Shown: piece after piece, positions 22,517-34,200 of the stretch | How the letters are laid out: each line of letters opens with the position of its first letter | Position numbering within the stretch: position 1 is the stretch's first letter | Assembly: GCA_013339765.2 (NCBI GenBank) | Contig: CM023449.1 | Coordinates: forward strand, 116,314,984 to 116,378,983 | DNA: 64,000 nt | Origin: Haemaphysalis longicornis | Lineage: Eukaryota; Arthropoda; Arachnida; Ixodida; Ixodidae | Reading direction: 5' to 3' | The notes under the pieces: generated by a model | The model's input: the letters and a program-made list of their open reading frames with translations, nothing else | What the model was told of the DNA's origin: nothing | Databases searched by the model: none | Position numbers and translations under genes: made by a program

Positions 22517-25500
22517 AGAGAGAGAGAAATGACCTTTATTGATTAGTCCTGCGAGAAAGGTGCGGGTCAGGCCACGCAGGGCTTCGCCGCTCCTCATCTA
22601 ACTACCTGCGCAAAGTAGCGGGCGGAGCCCGAGGCGTCGTGTCCGGCCAGCCGCGCGGGTTACTCGGATCGCCCGCGCCGTCGCCGTCCGCTCGACCCCC
22701 GCGGGGGCCGGGAGGCGAGGGGCGATGGCTTTCCTTTCGCCGTTGCAGCGCCAGAGCTGCCTCGAGCCGCTGGACGGCCCTGAGCTGGTTCCCGTGCTCC
22801 GGGGAGCCGATCAACTCGCGAATGTCCGGCGGGAGGCGGTCGCCTCCGTCGCGCGCGCACTGTTCGTCGCAGCCCCACATGATGTGGGCCAGGTCCGCGG
22901 GCACTCGCGCACACACACAACACTCGGTCCGCTCGTAGAGTTCCGGGCACACGTGGCGCGCCAGCGCCGGCGTGAGCACGGTCTCGGTCTGTAACTGTCG
23001 CAGGAGCACCGCCTCCTCCCGGGACAGGCCGGGGTGTGGAGGCGGAAATGTCCCTCTTTCGCGTCTGTACCACAGGAGCACTTCGCCGCAGGCGACGAGG
23101 GGCTCCCCTGCGTCTTCGTCGTGGTCGTCGTCTGCTTCCTCCCCGGAGTCTTCCGGGGTTCGGTCGAGGCGGGGGGGGCGCGGTCCGGCACGTGGCGAGG
23201 ACTCGGGCCGCGGCGTCCGCCTCTTCGTTGCGGTTGTGGTGGCCGTTGGGCAGCTCCCGGCCCGCGTGGGCCGGGAACCACCGGATGCTCGTGCTGTTGG
23301 CGGCCCCCTCCCGGATCCGAGAGAGGAGCCGCGCGGTGCTCCTGCACACCGTGCCCCTCGCGAAGTTGGAGATCGCCGACTTGGAGTCGCTGAGGACGGT
23401 CCGCGTGCCGGGCAGGGTCAGGGCTAAGGCGATCGCCGCCTCTTCGGCCTGCCGGGCGGTCGTGGCCCGCACGCTCCCGGCGTTGAGTAGTTCTCCCGAG
23501 GTGGCCTTCAGGACCACCGCCACGAAGGTGTCGGCCCGCTCGCGGTGCTTGGCCGCGTCCACGAACACCGCTCCCTCGTCCTCGTTGTACGTTCTGGCGA
23601 GCGCGCGCGCCCGCGCCGACCGGCGTTCGGCGTTTCGCTCCGGGTCCACGTTCCTCGGAAGCGGAGGCACTACTATACGGTGTGCGACGTCGTCTCGCAG
23701 CGGGACCAGCTCGTCTTCCGCCGTGGAACCGAGGGGCGGGCGGAGGCCCACCCGTTGCAGGATTTTGCGCCCGGACGTGGTGCTGCCCAGGCGCTCCAGC
23801 TGCGATACGCGCTGCGCTTCGCTGATCTCCGCCAGGGTGTTGTCGACCCCCAGGGACACGAGGGCGGCGTTGCTCGTGCCGTTCAGGAGGCCCAGGGCCG
23901 CCCGGTAGGACTTGCGGATGGCAGCGTCGATGCGCTCCCGTTCTTGCGCCTTCCACTGGTGAAAGGCGCCCACGTAGGCCACATGGCTCACCACGAAGGC
24001 CTGCAGCAGTGAAGGCCTGCAGCGCTTTCGATACCGGCCCGGCGGGGGCAGGATCAGCAGCTGCGATTTTTGCGGCGAGCACCGCAGACCCGTGCCCGCC
24101 AAGCCGGCCTCGATGGTGCGTACCGCCTCCTGCAGCGTCGACTCGATGTGGCCGTCACTGCCGCCCGTAACCCACAGGGTGATGTCGTCGGCGTAGATCG
24201 AGTACCGGACCTCCGGAAGCTCGTCCAGGCGCCGGGCCACGCCGATCGTCACCAGGTTGAACAGGAGCGGCGAGATGACCGAGCCCTGCGGGGTGCCGGT
24301 GCTTCCGAGCTCGCGCTCCTCCAGTTGCGTGCCCCCGACCTCCAGCCGCGCCGTGCGCCGGGACAGGAAGGCTCGGATGTAGTCGTAGGATCTGCGCCCC
24401 AGGCCGAGGCGCGACACCTGGGCCAGGATCGCAGAGTGCCGCACCTTATCGAAGGCGCTCTGCAAGTCCAGGCTCAGGATCGCTCGGTTGTCCTCCGTGG
24501 GCCCCTCCGGGAGCGCCAGCACCTCGTGTTGCAGCAGCAGCATGGCGTCCTGCGTGCCGAGCCTCGCGCGGAAGCCCAGCATCGCGTCGGGATACAGCTC
24601 GTTGTCCTCCAGGAACCGCTGCCACCGGGTGTTCAAGACGTGCTCCAGCACCTTGCCCACGCACGACGTGAGCGAGATGGGGCGCAGGTTCTCGATGCCC
24701 GGCGGCTTGTTCGGTTTGGGAAGCAGGATGGTCTTGGCCTTCTTCCACTGCTTGGGAAGGCTGCCCGATCTCCAGCACTCGTTGAAGTACTTGGTCAGCG
24801 TCACCACCGCCGCGTCGTTCAGGTTGCGCAGCGCCTTGTTGGTCGCGCGATCCGGGCCCGCGGCCGAGCGCAGTTCAGGGAGCGGGTCGCCTGGCGGACC
24901 TCCCACTCCTCGATGTCCCGGTCGAGGGCGGCGTTCGGCGGCCCGGCGTAGTCGGCATGCGTTTCGTGAGGGGTGGCCGGGAGGTACTGCTCGTTCAGAC
25001 ACTTGTGCACCTCCTCTTCCCCCAGCTTCTTGGTCGCAGTGTACAGGATCTGCGCCATGCGGTGACGCTGATACTCCTTGTTCTTGCTCTCGTCCATCAG
25101 GTGCCGCACCAGCTTCCAGTTGCCGCCCCGGTGGAGCTGCCCGTCTGCCTCGCCGCAAAGCTCGTACCACTGCTGCGCGCACAGCTGGCGGCTGTATTTC
25201 TCGATCTCCCGGCCGAGCACCGCCACGCGCTTGCGCAGCGCGCGGTTGTGACGTTGGCGCTTCCACCGCAGCTGCAGCGACCGCCGCGCCTCGAGCAGGT
25301 GCGCGAGGCGGGGATCCATGCGCGGCGTGTCCTCCGTCGTCTCGATCGTCGCCGTCGCCCCCTCGGCTGCGGCCACGAGACCCTCCGTCCACTCCTCGAT
25401 GTTCTCGATCTCGCCCAGCTCCGCTTACCGGAACCGGTGCCAGTCGGTCAGGCGGTGCTGGACACGGCCGGCGCCGCCGCCGTCCCCGTCGTCGCCGGAG

Positions 25501-25752
25501 CGGAGCGGCACCGTCACCTCGACGATGTAGTGGTCGCTTCCCAGGTTTTGGCCCGTGTTCCGCCACCGCGCCGTCCTGCCGCCCGGCAGGAGCGCGAAGG
25601 AAAGGTCCGCGTTGGTGTCCCGGGCCGTCGACGTGCCGATGCGCGTCGGGTGCTACGGGTCCGTGAGCAGCACGTAACCGGCCTCGGCGGCGTCTTCCAG
25701 CAGGTTCCTGCCTGCCCTTGGCCGACGTCGCCGTGTACCCGAGCTCCCGGTG
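22517..25752 (-). mobile_element. LINE-D, GC-rich, 5'-truncated, inserted in LINE-A
   Basis: The - strand begins in the endonuclease (NADLSFALLPGG, NLGSDHYIVEV near 25640-25500). It continues in frame 25376-24819 (linker), shifts by one base near 24870 into a long frame with RT motifs KTILLPKPNKPPGIENLRPI, LSLDLQSAFDKVRH, GTPQGSVISPLLF and SIYADDITLWV, then RNase H (FVDAAK, VLSDSKSAI, RWFPAHAGRE). It shifts again near 23080 to the C-terminal CCVCARVP...HIMWGC knuckle. The 3' end is AATAAAGGTCATTTCTCTCTC. Only a few frame breaks are visible over 3.2 kb, so it is younger than LINE-A. The sequence is clearly more GC-rich than its surroundings. Confidence 0.85.
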
Positions 25753-26410
25753 CTGGGCTCCCTTGCTCAGGTGTTACGCATGGAGACCAGCGCTTCAGGA
25801 TGCTGCTCTGTTGGGCCCTTCCTACGTTTCTACACAGATCTCTGCGAAGTACTGCTCCGATACAGCCTCCCAGTACTGGGCCCTATTTCCAAGACCAACA
25901 CAAGGCTGTTAGAAAGTGTGCAGGCCCGAGCTCTGCGGTTTTGTCTTGGTTTTCTGAAGACAGCTTCTACGCTGGGGACCATACGAGTGTCTAGGCGCGT
26001 CTTAACCAGTGTACTCGTCAAAGAGGAGTGGCTTCGCGTACATCTCCGGCTGGTCACTAGGACCCATGGATATCCGTTGAGTTCTAGCTCCTCCTTAGAA
26101 GTACAAAACACTCTAACACCCTTGTTTCAGAAATACCCTGCGCCGCTTCATCTCCCGCCCTAGGTGTACTCCCGCTCGCGAATTGTCACCACAATACCGG
26201 GCATCAGCAGTAAATGAAGGTTGCCAATTCCAGCCCTAAAGTACTTCACTCAAGAGCACATGTGGAATTGCTACCCTAACAACAAGCATATCTACACTGA
26301 TGCGTCGGTGAAGGCCACATCATCTGCTGTCGGTATCTGAGTTCCATCGGCACGCGCCACAATTGCGAACGACAAAATACAAATAAAAAGTAGCGTAAAT
26401 GCACTGAGCA
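25753..26410 (+). mobile_element. LINE-A, segment 3 (post-RT and RNase H start)
   Basis: The LINE-A frame resumes with GSLAQVLRM directly after the 5' end of LINE-D, continues through LLRYSLPVLGPISKTN and RALRFCLGF, and reaches the RNase H start HIYTDASVKATSSAVGI near 26285. It then fades into AT-rich DNA; no 3' end is recognisable. Confidence 0.75.
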
Positions 26411-27050
26411 GTACGCTTTGCACCTTAGAAAGAAAAAGCATAATTAGCAACGTACAGGCACTTCATCACTATAATGGTATATATTTACATAATTTGCGAA
26501 CAGAAACAAACGAAAACCTAAAAGAATAAAATAATCCAACCTATATGACTACTCATAGGCATATTTGTTTGTAAAAAGGTAACACCCCCTACAGGCAGTA
26601 TACGAATTCAACAAAATTCAACGAGATTCAATGCATTCAACGAAATAACAAATTCTTTGAATTTCTGCATATTCTTGGGGCAACATTTTTTCTCCTGAAG
26701 CTATGAGCAACTTAGCTCAACAAGTTTCGTAATAAGGAAGTAAATGTGGGATCTGCGCCAGTTATGCCTTTTTGGGCAAATGTAGGGCGTTACACGGTTA
26801 GTCTGTTTTCACAACGTTTGATGGGTGTTTCCGTGGTTCCTATTCGGGAAGCCCTAATTTGCCTATATTTTAAAGGGGGAAGGGGCAGGTGGTACATGAG
26901 GTGCGTATTTTTTCCTGGCGGCATCTTAATTCCTTTATTTTTATATTTTTATGTGTTCTGTTGTTAATTACGTTCAAAAAAATCATATCTACGCATTGTA
27001 GTGGTTGTACTAACAGATGGCCTTACGCGATTGGTCCATTATAACGATTT
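26411..27050. other. No recognised feature
   Basis: AT-rich sequence with a few short direct repeats of AATTCAACGA near 26605-26650. No gene is seen. Confidence 0.35.
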
Positions 27051-27054
27051 TTAA

Positions 27055-27095
27055 ACAGGATAGTCTCTCTTGGGTACACAAACGCCAGAACTGTG

Positions 27096-27175
<80 letters not shown>

Positions 27176-27240
27176 GCATTCCACCTGATTCAGATACCGG
27201 GCCGAAAGTCAAAAGCCAAAGCAAAGTTATCTAACATGAA
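27055..27240. repeat. (TCTG)n microsatellite in a probable partial copy C of repeat X
   Basis: An ~80 bp (TCTG)n tract lies at about 27094-27176. Its flanks (AGTCTCTCTTGGGTACACAAACG, GATTCAGATACCGGGCCGAAAG) resemble those around the short TCTG tract of repeat X copies A and B. Similarity further out is weak, so the assignment is tentative and the tract may be an expansion of the repeat X tract. Confidence 0.5.
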
Positions 27241-27536
27241 AAATGTACAAACTACAACAACCAAAATACTTTCCAAAATATTACAACCATGGCATTACGC
27301 ATTCGTAGCCTAATTATGCAGCCCCAAATAAACCTCAGGCGTATTTGCGTCAAGATACCAGAACACAGCAGGTAAAATCAACGTTCTGTTATTACGCATA
27401 CGCCTTAAGGGTTTCCTATGATATCGAATAACAAAAAACTGCAGAGCTGGCGGCTTCTCTCTCTTCGTCGGAGACCCGGCTGTAACGCCCCACTCGGATT
27501 CCCGAACTTGTCACTGAAAGTTCTCCATGACTGGCT

Positions 27537-27600
27537 GGCCCGGATCAGTTTGTCTGCATGCTTTTAGATCTCTCCCAAAGTGGACCATGATTGGACGCCC
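27537..27600. repeat. Short dispersed repeat shared with 62993-63055
   Basis: GGCCCGGATCA, GCTTT and GATCTCTCCCAAAGTG followed by a purine and ACC occur in the same order and spacing in both places. Class is unknown. Confidence 0.55.
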
Positions 27601-27794
27601 TAGAACCCGCGGCAACAGGCTTCGCGAACTTGGTGTCTGTGCTCCCCACTTCAGGCTCGAATGCGCGTGAACTGGCGAGGAGAACACCACACCAGAGATT
27701 CCACCACGAAGAATGGGAAGAATGTTCTCGAAGGTTGAGCTCGCCGGCGCCGGGCGCTCCTCCCATGCGCGCGCTCACGTGCGCTCAGTATTTT

Positions 27795-27850
27795 TTAGGC
27801 GCGGAGTACCTCAGGACCGCACAGTGTCCGTCGGCGTCCGCGCGCATAGC
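27795..27850. repeat. Partial copy of the hairpin repeat
   Basis: GCGGAGTACCTCAGGACCGCACAGTGTCCG matches the left end of the repeats at 28015 and 30740 (GGAGTACCTTAAGACC..., GAATACCTTAGGACCGCACAATGTCCG). The match is lost after about 50 bases. Confidence 0.5.
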
Positions 27851-28014
27851 ATTTACAATCGCAAAAAATCACGCGGGCACCGGCACGATTCTAGCCTATT
27901 TCTGGTAGAGTAGACCAGGCAGAGTTAGTGTGTTAGTGTCAGTCGTCGTACCCATTGGGCTACGACCTTGAGTTAGTACCCGAGAGTCAAACAGCTCACT
28001 TCCTCGACTGTAAC

Positions 28015-28275
28015 GGTTCGGAGTACCTTAAGACCTCTCAATGTCCGTCCGCATCCATCCGTTCGCGCACCACCTTCAAGCGAAAATCAAGCGGAATTCG
28101 ACTTGATCCGTGAGTTGCAGTTTCATTTAGGGAATAATGAAGATGCAACTCGCGGCTCAAATCAAATGACGGTCGGGGCGCAAATAGGTGTCACTCGGGG
28201 CGCAACTTGGATGTCATTTTGAGTCCTTGTACTGCACACCCTTGCCATATCATCCACGGAGTGGAGATGCTGCCG
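28015..28275. repeat. Hairpin repeat, copy 1
   Basis: This aligns over about 260 bp with 30740-31003. It contains a near-palindrome in which GATCCGTGAGTTGCA pairs with TGCAACTCGCGGCTC across a ~27 base loop. It ends CATCCACGGAGTGGAGATGCTGCC. No coding sequence. Confidence 0.7.
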
Positions 28276-29479
28276 TTTTGTTCTTGGTATTTTTTGGCGC
28301 TGCTCATGTGGGGAAAGCGCACGCGCAAGCCTAGAAGACGCTGCGCACTCCTCACTCCTCATCAAGGAGATATAAAAACTTGCAAGGCGCCCGCTCACGT
28401 ACGCGGCTGGGCTGAGTTATCTAGTAACGTTCGACGGCGGAACAAAAAATTAACAGCTCTCCTCTTGAAAGATGTCTAACTATCTCAGCAGCTGCAAGAG
28501 AATGTCAGGTGAGTTGAATTCCACCGTGTTTATAGGTCTTGCTCTAGCCTGATTCGCTCTTGTGGCACGTACTTCCTTTCGGCACGTACGTACTTCGGCA
28601 CGTACTGTGGCACGTACTTCCTTTCAAGTCCCCTGACGGGATGGCTTCGCGATACGCGCTGTCGATCATTTGGGAGGCAATCCTTTGTAGTGTAGAGGCC
28701 AAGTTCCATGCCAACTTGGCTCAGGATATCAAGCGCACCCTTGCTGTCGCTCTTTTGAAATGGCTGCTCTTCTGGAGAGCGGCCGAAGCCCCCAGAAGGT
28801 AAAAAACGTGCAAAACACCGCGCGCTCGCTTGATGACCAGCTTAAGATTTTGAATGTACAATGATGGGTTGGCAACGCCATGAGGTACTATCAATTTTTT
28901 TCTACGTGATAATATTGTTCATAAACTAGCAAAGAACTACGAACAAATGAGTTTGTGCGTTGAGCACGAAATTGGCGCATGCAGTTTCGGGTTTATAGAC
29001 TTTGAATACGTTCACGCCCGTCTAAATTTTATTTTTTATTTACAGATGAAGTGCTGAAACACTTTTATTCCAGTCTCCCAATTTCAGCGTACGCTGTTGT
29101 TAAACAACCAGCAAGGAGCACCATACCAGGGGATATCTGTATTGCACACAAGCCTAGACGCCCGGTGGAAACTTCCCACCTGGTTGAAAGTTAGGTACTT
29201 TACGTATAAAATAGAGTTTGAGAATGCTAATGCGACATTCTGGCATTTTTACTTGATATGACTGCGAAATAACCAGAAAAATATGTTAACCAAGGCATTT
29301 TTGTGTTGCACCTGAAACTGCCACTTTCAGTTTCGGTTTTGCGGACACCGGGCGGGTTTGCATTTTTGTGTATTTTGAGCTGCGCTGTTTTGTCGAAATG
29401 TTACATCACCAACTCTCCCTACGGCCCACTCTTGCGCAAACTACGGCTCAGTGTTCTGATGAGATGTGGTACGCGTCCA

Positions 29480-29910
29480 CCCTTCCTATACACGGTGATC
29501 GAGATTAAGTCGACAGGTTTTATTTAAAATTAGGCGCTTAATTTTACGTGAAGCCCACCTCTAGAGTGAGGTTATGCGCCCAGGGGGGCAGAGAGTGAGG
29601 TGCTAATTATTGATGTCGGCGGCTTAATTAACTAAAATTGCATAATTCACTTTTTATTGGCCGAAGTAAGCAGTCATGGTTGTATTGAGAAGTTAGAGGC
29701 AACCGTGTTGCGAGGCAGTTTCATTAGGCAGAATTCTTCTAGCGCATCTGTATTCCGAGATATGGAACTGCGAAGTTTAACTGCCGTTCTTATGATTACA
29801 CATGCTAGACAGTGACGACCAGCGCAAAGCTCCTCCCCTTTGTTCAGTTTTGATAGCGGTTCCGAGTAGTGCAGATTGCTATAACGCGGGCGGAGGCTGA
29901 CAGGATGCAA
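29480..29910 (-). repeat. Left arm of a large imperfect inverted duplication
   Basis: Read on the - strand, this arm follows the right arm (29940-30350) block by block: GGAGCTTTGCGC, TCTTGCATG-like, CAGTTCCATATCTCGGA, GATGCGCTAGAAGAATTCTGCC, CATCAATAATTAGCACCTC, GGCGCATAA, CTTCACGTAAA and the terminal TCGACTTA...GATCACC. Confidence 0.75.
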
Positions 29911-29939
29911 GTTATCATTTTTTCTTGTGCCTCCACCCC

Positions 29940-30350
29940 GTTGTCGAACTAAACAGCGTACACAGCAGCCTAGTCACAAAAGACAGGAGCTTTGCGCCGG
30001 TCTTGACTGTCTTGCATGCGTAATCACGCGAACGGCAATTATAACTCGCAGTTCAATATCTCGGAGTACGGATGCCCTAGAAGAATTTTGCCAAATGGAA
30101 CGGCGTGGAAACACGATTGACTCTAACTTATCAATACAAACATGTCCACTTGCTGCAGCCGCTAAAAGGTTAATTAATCAATCTTGGTTAATTCAGCAAC
30201 CGGCATCAATAGTTACCACCTCGTTCTGTGTCCCCCTTGGCGCATAAACTTACTGTAGCGGTCGTCTTCACGTAAATCTCCGCGTCTAATTTTTAAAATA
30301 CCTTTCGACTTAACTTTGATCACCTTGTATACCCTAGAACGGAGCAATGT
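29940..30350 (+). repeat. Right arm of the inverted duplication
   Basis: See the left arm. Both contain GGAGCTTTGCGCYGGTC, TATCTCGGARTAC, GATGCSCTAGAAGAATT and CACGTAAA in the same order. They diverge by roughly a quarter with several indels. Whether this is a two-copy inverted insertion or a foldback element is open. Confidence 0.75.
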
Positions 30351-30527
30351 AGGCGTCCTACATATGTCTTCTCAATGCGCGTGTGGCCACTGAGTCAAAT
30401 GCTTGCTTTTAATTTATAAAGCTCTTGAATGAAGGTTTAATATGCCCATCACATTTTCAAATACATCGTTCACTGCATGAAAGTGATCTATTGCGGCGAA
30501 ACCTTTCCTTGTATCTTCCGCGTCGCT

Positions 30528-30738
30528 TATTCCATTAGGTATTCAATTCGCCAATTATATATTCAGAACTGAGAGCAGGCTGATGCGGTTGTTATTTTAA
30601 GCTCTTTGACATCGTTATCACTTTTGCATACCTTTGTTTACTGTAAGCACCTAAGGGACTGCGAGAAGACTCTTCAGGTTTTCCTTTCCGTGTATCCCCA
30701 TCAAGGCATCCTAATCTTCTCGTGGAGGTTTCTGCTTT
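30528..30738. repeat. Direct repeat flanking hairpin copy 2, left unit
   Basis: It shares ATTAGGTATYCAAT, GTTGTTATTTTAAGCTCTTTGACATCG, ACCTTTGTTTACT, AAGACTCTTCAGGTTTTC and TCTTCTCGTGGAGGTTTCTG with 31004-31230 in the same order. Confidence 0.75.
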
Positions 30739-30739
30739 T

Positions 30740-31003
30740 AGGTACAGAATACCTTAGGACCGCACAATGTCCGCCCGCGTTCATCCGTGCGCACACCCCC
30801 ATCAAGCGAAAATCAAGCGAAATTCTATTTGAGCCGTGAGTTGCAGTTTTATTTGGGGAATAATAAAGGTGCAACTCACGGCTCAAATCGAATGATTGTC
30901 GGGGCGCAAACCGGATGTCACTTGGGGCGCAACTTGGATGTGATTTCGAGTCCCCGTACAACGGATCCTCGCGATCATCCACGGAGTGGAGATGCTGCCA
31001 TTT
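30740..31003. repeat. Hairpin repeat, copy 2
   Basis: It contains an almost perfect inverted repeat: TTTGAGCCGTGAGTTGCA near 30828 and TGCAACTCACGGCTCAAAT near 30871, separated by about 26 bases. It is bracketed by the two ~210 bp direct repeats. Confidence 0.75.
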
Positions 31004-31230
31004 CTCATTAGGTATCCAATTTGCAAATGATATATACAGAGCTGAGGGCAGGGTGATGCCGTTGTTATTTTAAGCTCTTTGACATCGCTCTTCTTACGAC
31101 AAAAAATGAAGTTATCACATTTACAAACCTTTGTTTACTTCGAGTAGCTAAGGGAATGCGGGAAGACTCTTCAGGTTTTCTTTTCCGTGTATCCCCACCA
31201 AGGCATCCTAGATCTTCTCGTGGAGGTTTC
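31004..31230. repeat. Direct repeat flanking hairpin copy 2, right unit
   Basis: Partner of 30528-30738, with one ~20 bp insertion after GACATCGCTC (TTCTTACGACAAAAAATGAA). Confidence 0.75.
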
Positions 31231-31231
31231 T

Positions 31232-34200
31232 GCTTTTTTCGAACCTTGGGACATTTCTCCAAGGTTGCATGTTCAAAGGCTTTTAAAAAAATTTTCCCGC
31301 AGTGACCAATGTATCCATGCTGTCGTACATGGCCCTCTGCGTCCCTGAATGCATACATTCTTTTCGTACTAATGGCGAGTTCCCTCCTCATTGGGTTCCA
31401 ACTGAGCCCCTTCAATTCTCGCTATGTTGTTACACAAATGTCCGCAATCAATTGTGTAGTTCAATTTTAACAGCTCCGCCAATTCTATGAAATTGTTCAT
31501 CCCTAATACCTCCACGTTTCCACAGGTTCCGATAGCGACTGCTAATGCGGCGGAAAGCTTCATACTGCTGTGCCGAAGTCGTGCCACAGACCGTGTTCCA
31601 ATTTACGCCCAACTGCCTCATTCAAAGGAGAGGCAGGGGATTTCTCACTTCGCCGCAAATGGTCGCGTTTGGAAAACGACGCCGTTACGTATGCATTGCC
31701 TGTTTTGGGAGGCATTATCGGATGGGGATGGGAGGTCGGAGGCAACAAGGCGCGCCGCTGTTACAGTCTTGGAAGCAGTGGTGATTCGCGCCACAAGCTG
31801 ACACTGCGAAACCTTGTAGCTAACAGCCTATAACTTCCGCCATCCGTAATGGCAACGAGACTTTGTAGAATTTTCTCCGGACTTAGGGCAAAGCGTGCAA
31901 TGTCGCTTCAGACGAGCCGCCTTCTTGCACGCTCCAGAAATTCTGCGCCAGCCCGTCGGCCATCAGACCGTCTAGACTATGTCTGGAGCCCCTGCTACGG
32001 CACTTAAAATTTCATAGCTATTAACGACGTGGGTGAGCTGTCCCCCAGGCCCCAGAAATTTCGCATCACATTCGCAGTCTGACAACTTCGACGCTCCCCA
32101 ACTCACCCTTAATCGACCATGACGCACGGGGGTTCAAAACAAAGGTGCTGACAGTAAAAACTGTTTCATACTGCCCTGCATGCCAGCGCCTGCTTTAAAG
32201 AGCCAAGAATCCAGCTTCACCATCGGTGGTGCAGACCTTTCAACCTCCACGCTCTTCTATGTTAATTATAGGCCGAAATATATGACTATAGTACAATAGG
32301 GCAATGCTCAAGAGACAGCTGCCAATTGTATTATTTCTGCTAGTTTCAGTGGCCGTAGTTGTAGCTCCTACAAGCAACCTTTTCACCAACTGCAGCAGTG
32401 GGAAGGCTCTCTCCTGCAGGTTTTGCCAACTCATCTGTGAAGCTTGGTTACTCTATTCTCGTGCACGCGGAGTTTGCATATCTGTATAAATATAACTCAT
32501 CACTGAAACCCGCAATCGTCGGCTTGCAAGTTGGGTCATATTATTTGCTGCAAAAATTTGATGAGTTTTTTTTTTGGCGTGCGCTGCTCGATACGTGTGC
32601 AGAAACAAACGGAAAGTATTTATTGTGTAGGGCTCCCATCACAATGTTGTTCTCTCACTTGAAGATATTACTAATAGGTGGGTTTTAAAACAGCGGACCA
32701 AAGCAATAAGGATGTAACCAAAACAGCGCCGCTGGGCCTAACATTGTCAACTCCGAGTTGGCTTGTAGCATTTAGAGGAAGCTAAGGACAGCAGTCTGTG
32801 CAGGAAAGGCCCTGACCCGCCACATAAATGTTGGCAGGACAATCAGGGAGCTCAATGTGGAAGAGGTCGCAATTATCGCGCATACACTACAGAAGAGTTA
32901 TCGCTGTTTCGTGACGCGGCCCTACCGTACCTCGTATAGCATTTCTACTGAATTTTGAGGGCTTAATTGTGTTCCGACGTGATAACAGTACTCGTTACAG
33001 CCTGTGAGTTAGCTACGGCAAACTGCTGGTGTGATGTACAAAACATATACAAAGTTAGCACGCTACAAACTGCACCAAAGTAAAACAAGCGGTTTTCTTC
33101 TGTTGCCGCGCAAAGCAAATCATCAAATTTTCAATGGACTGCGCACATAGCAATCTAGAATATCTATTGACTGTCCTCTTGGGGAATTTAATGAGCGGTT
33201 TTGTTCTGCGCAATTGTTCGGCCGTTTTGCTGATGCCGCTATAGCCTTAACAAAATGATATTACTCAGATCAGAGTGGACTTATGGGACCGATATTTCTA
33301 TGTTTGTTGCAACATTCCACTGGATTTACGCTTGGGTTTTTAGTCTGCAAACCATGTGATACGTTGAAATTACACATTTAAAACCTTCAACCTACTATTG
33401 TGAACTTGTAAAAAATCCTCTGCTTAAACCGAATGTTGGGTTAGAAGCTTGTTTGGCAGCCGTGCGTAGGCTAATTTCCATTAGCCCCTTCCTCACCTCG
33501 TTGTTACTTACTATAGGAACAAGTTTCTGTGTTTGCGTAGTGCCGATACTTTCAAAACTGCGTGTTTTTGATTCTCAGTGACATAGCACGATAAAAAAAA
33601 CTACGGTCAAGGTAAGCGCATGAAAACAAAAGCTTCAAGGGAACCTGCTTGGAAGGGCCAGAAGAACTCTAAAAGATTTTTTTTCTCCACCTGCATCCCC
33701 TATGCACCCTTCTAATATCGTGTGGCTCAGCTCATCATGCACTAAATTGATCAAAACATGCAGGTAACAGTGAAATTTTAGCAATTGATTGTGTCGAGCT
33801 CACAATTACATGTTCGGTCTTCACTGCAGAATCATGCAAAGAAGGCATGACGTCAATCATCGCGCAGTGCCACGCAGCAGATCGCAAGTTAACTCAAACT
33901 GCAGGCACGTTCCTGTCATTCGCCAAGTTTGTTTCGATGATGGCATGGGTTGGTCCCTCGAGAGCGTTGTGGTGAAGGTAACCACGGTATTGCTTTAGAG
34001 TGCATGGGTGGATATGTCCAAAATGCAAAAACAAAAAATCAACACTAAGCCCCGCTCACACAATTGTACAGCGGAGCAGGTGAAATACCTATAAAACTGG
34101 TTGTAGAAAATGACCTACAAATTCGCTTCGAATCGCAATTCGACAATACTTTATTTACGACAATATTGACCCGGACCCAGTTCCAACGAGTGCACAAAAA

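Noticed and set aside
22811..24082. 423-codon - strand frame overlapping the LINE-D RNase H region
   Set aside because: It is a second frame of the same GC-rich DNA and lacks RT or RNase H motifs.
24488..25994. Long + strand Arg/Ala/Pro-rich frames opposite LINE-D
   Set aside because: They are antisense shadows caused by the high GC of LINE-D; the RT motifs are on the - strand.
33830..33979. Possible 150 bp exon with a good acceptor (CTTCACTGCAG) and donor (GAAG/GTAACC)
   Set aside because: One frame is open, but it has no domain and no partner exon. Splice-like sites this good are expected by chance in this much DNA.
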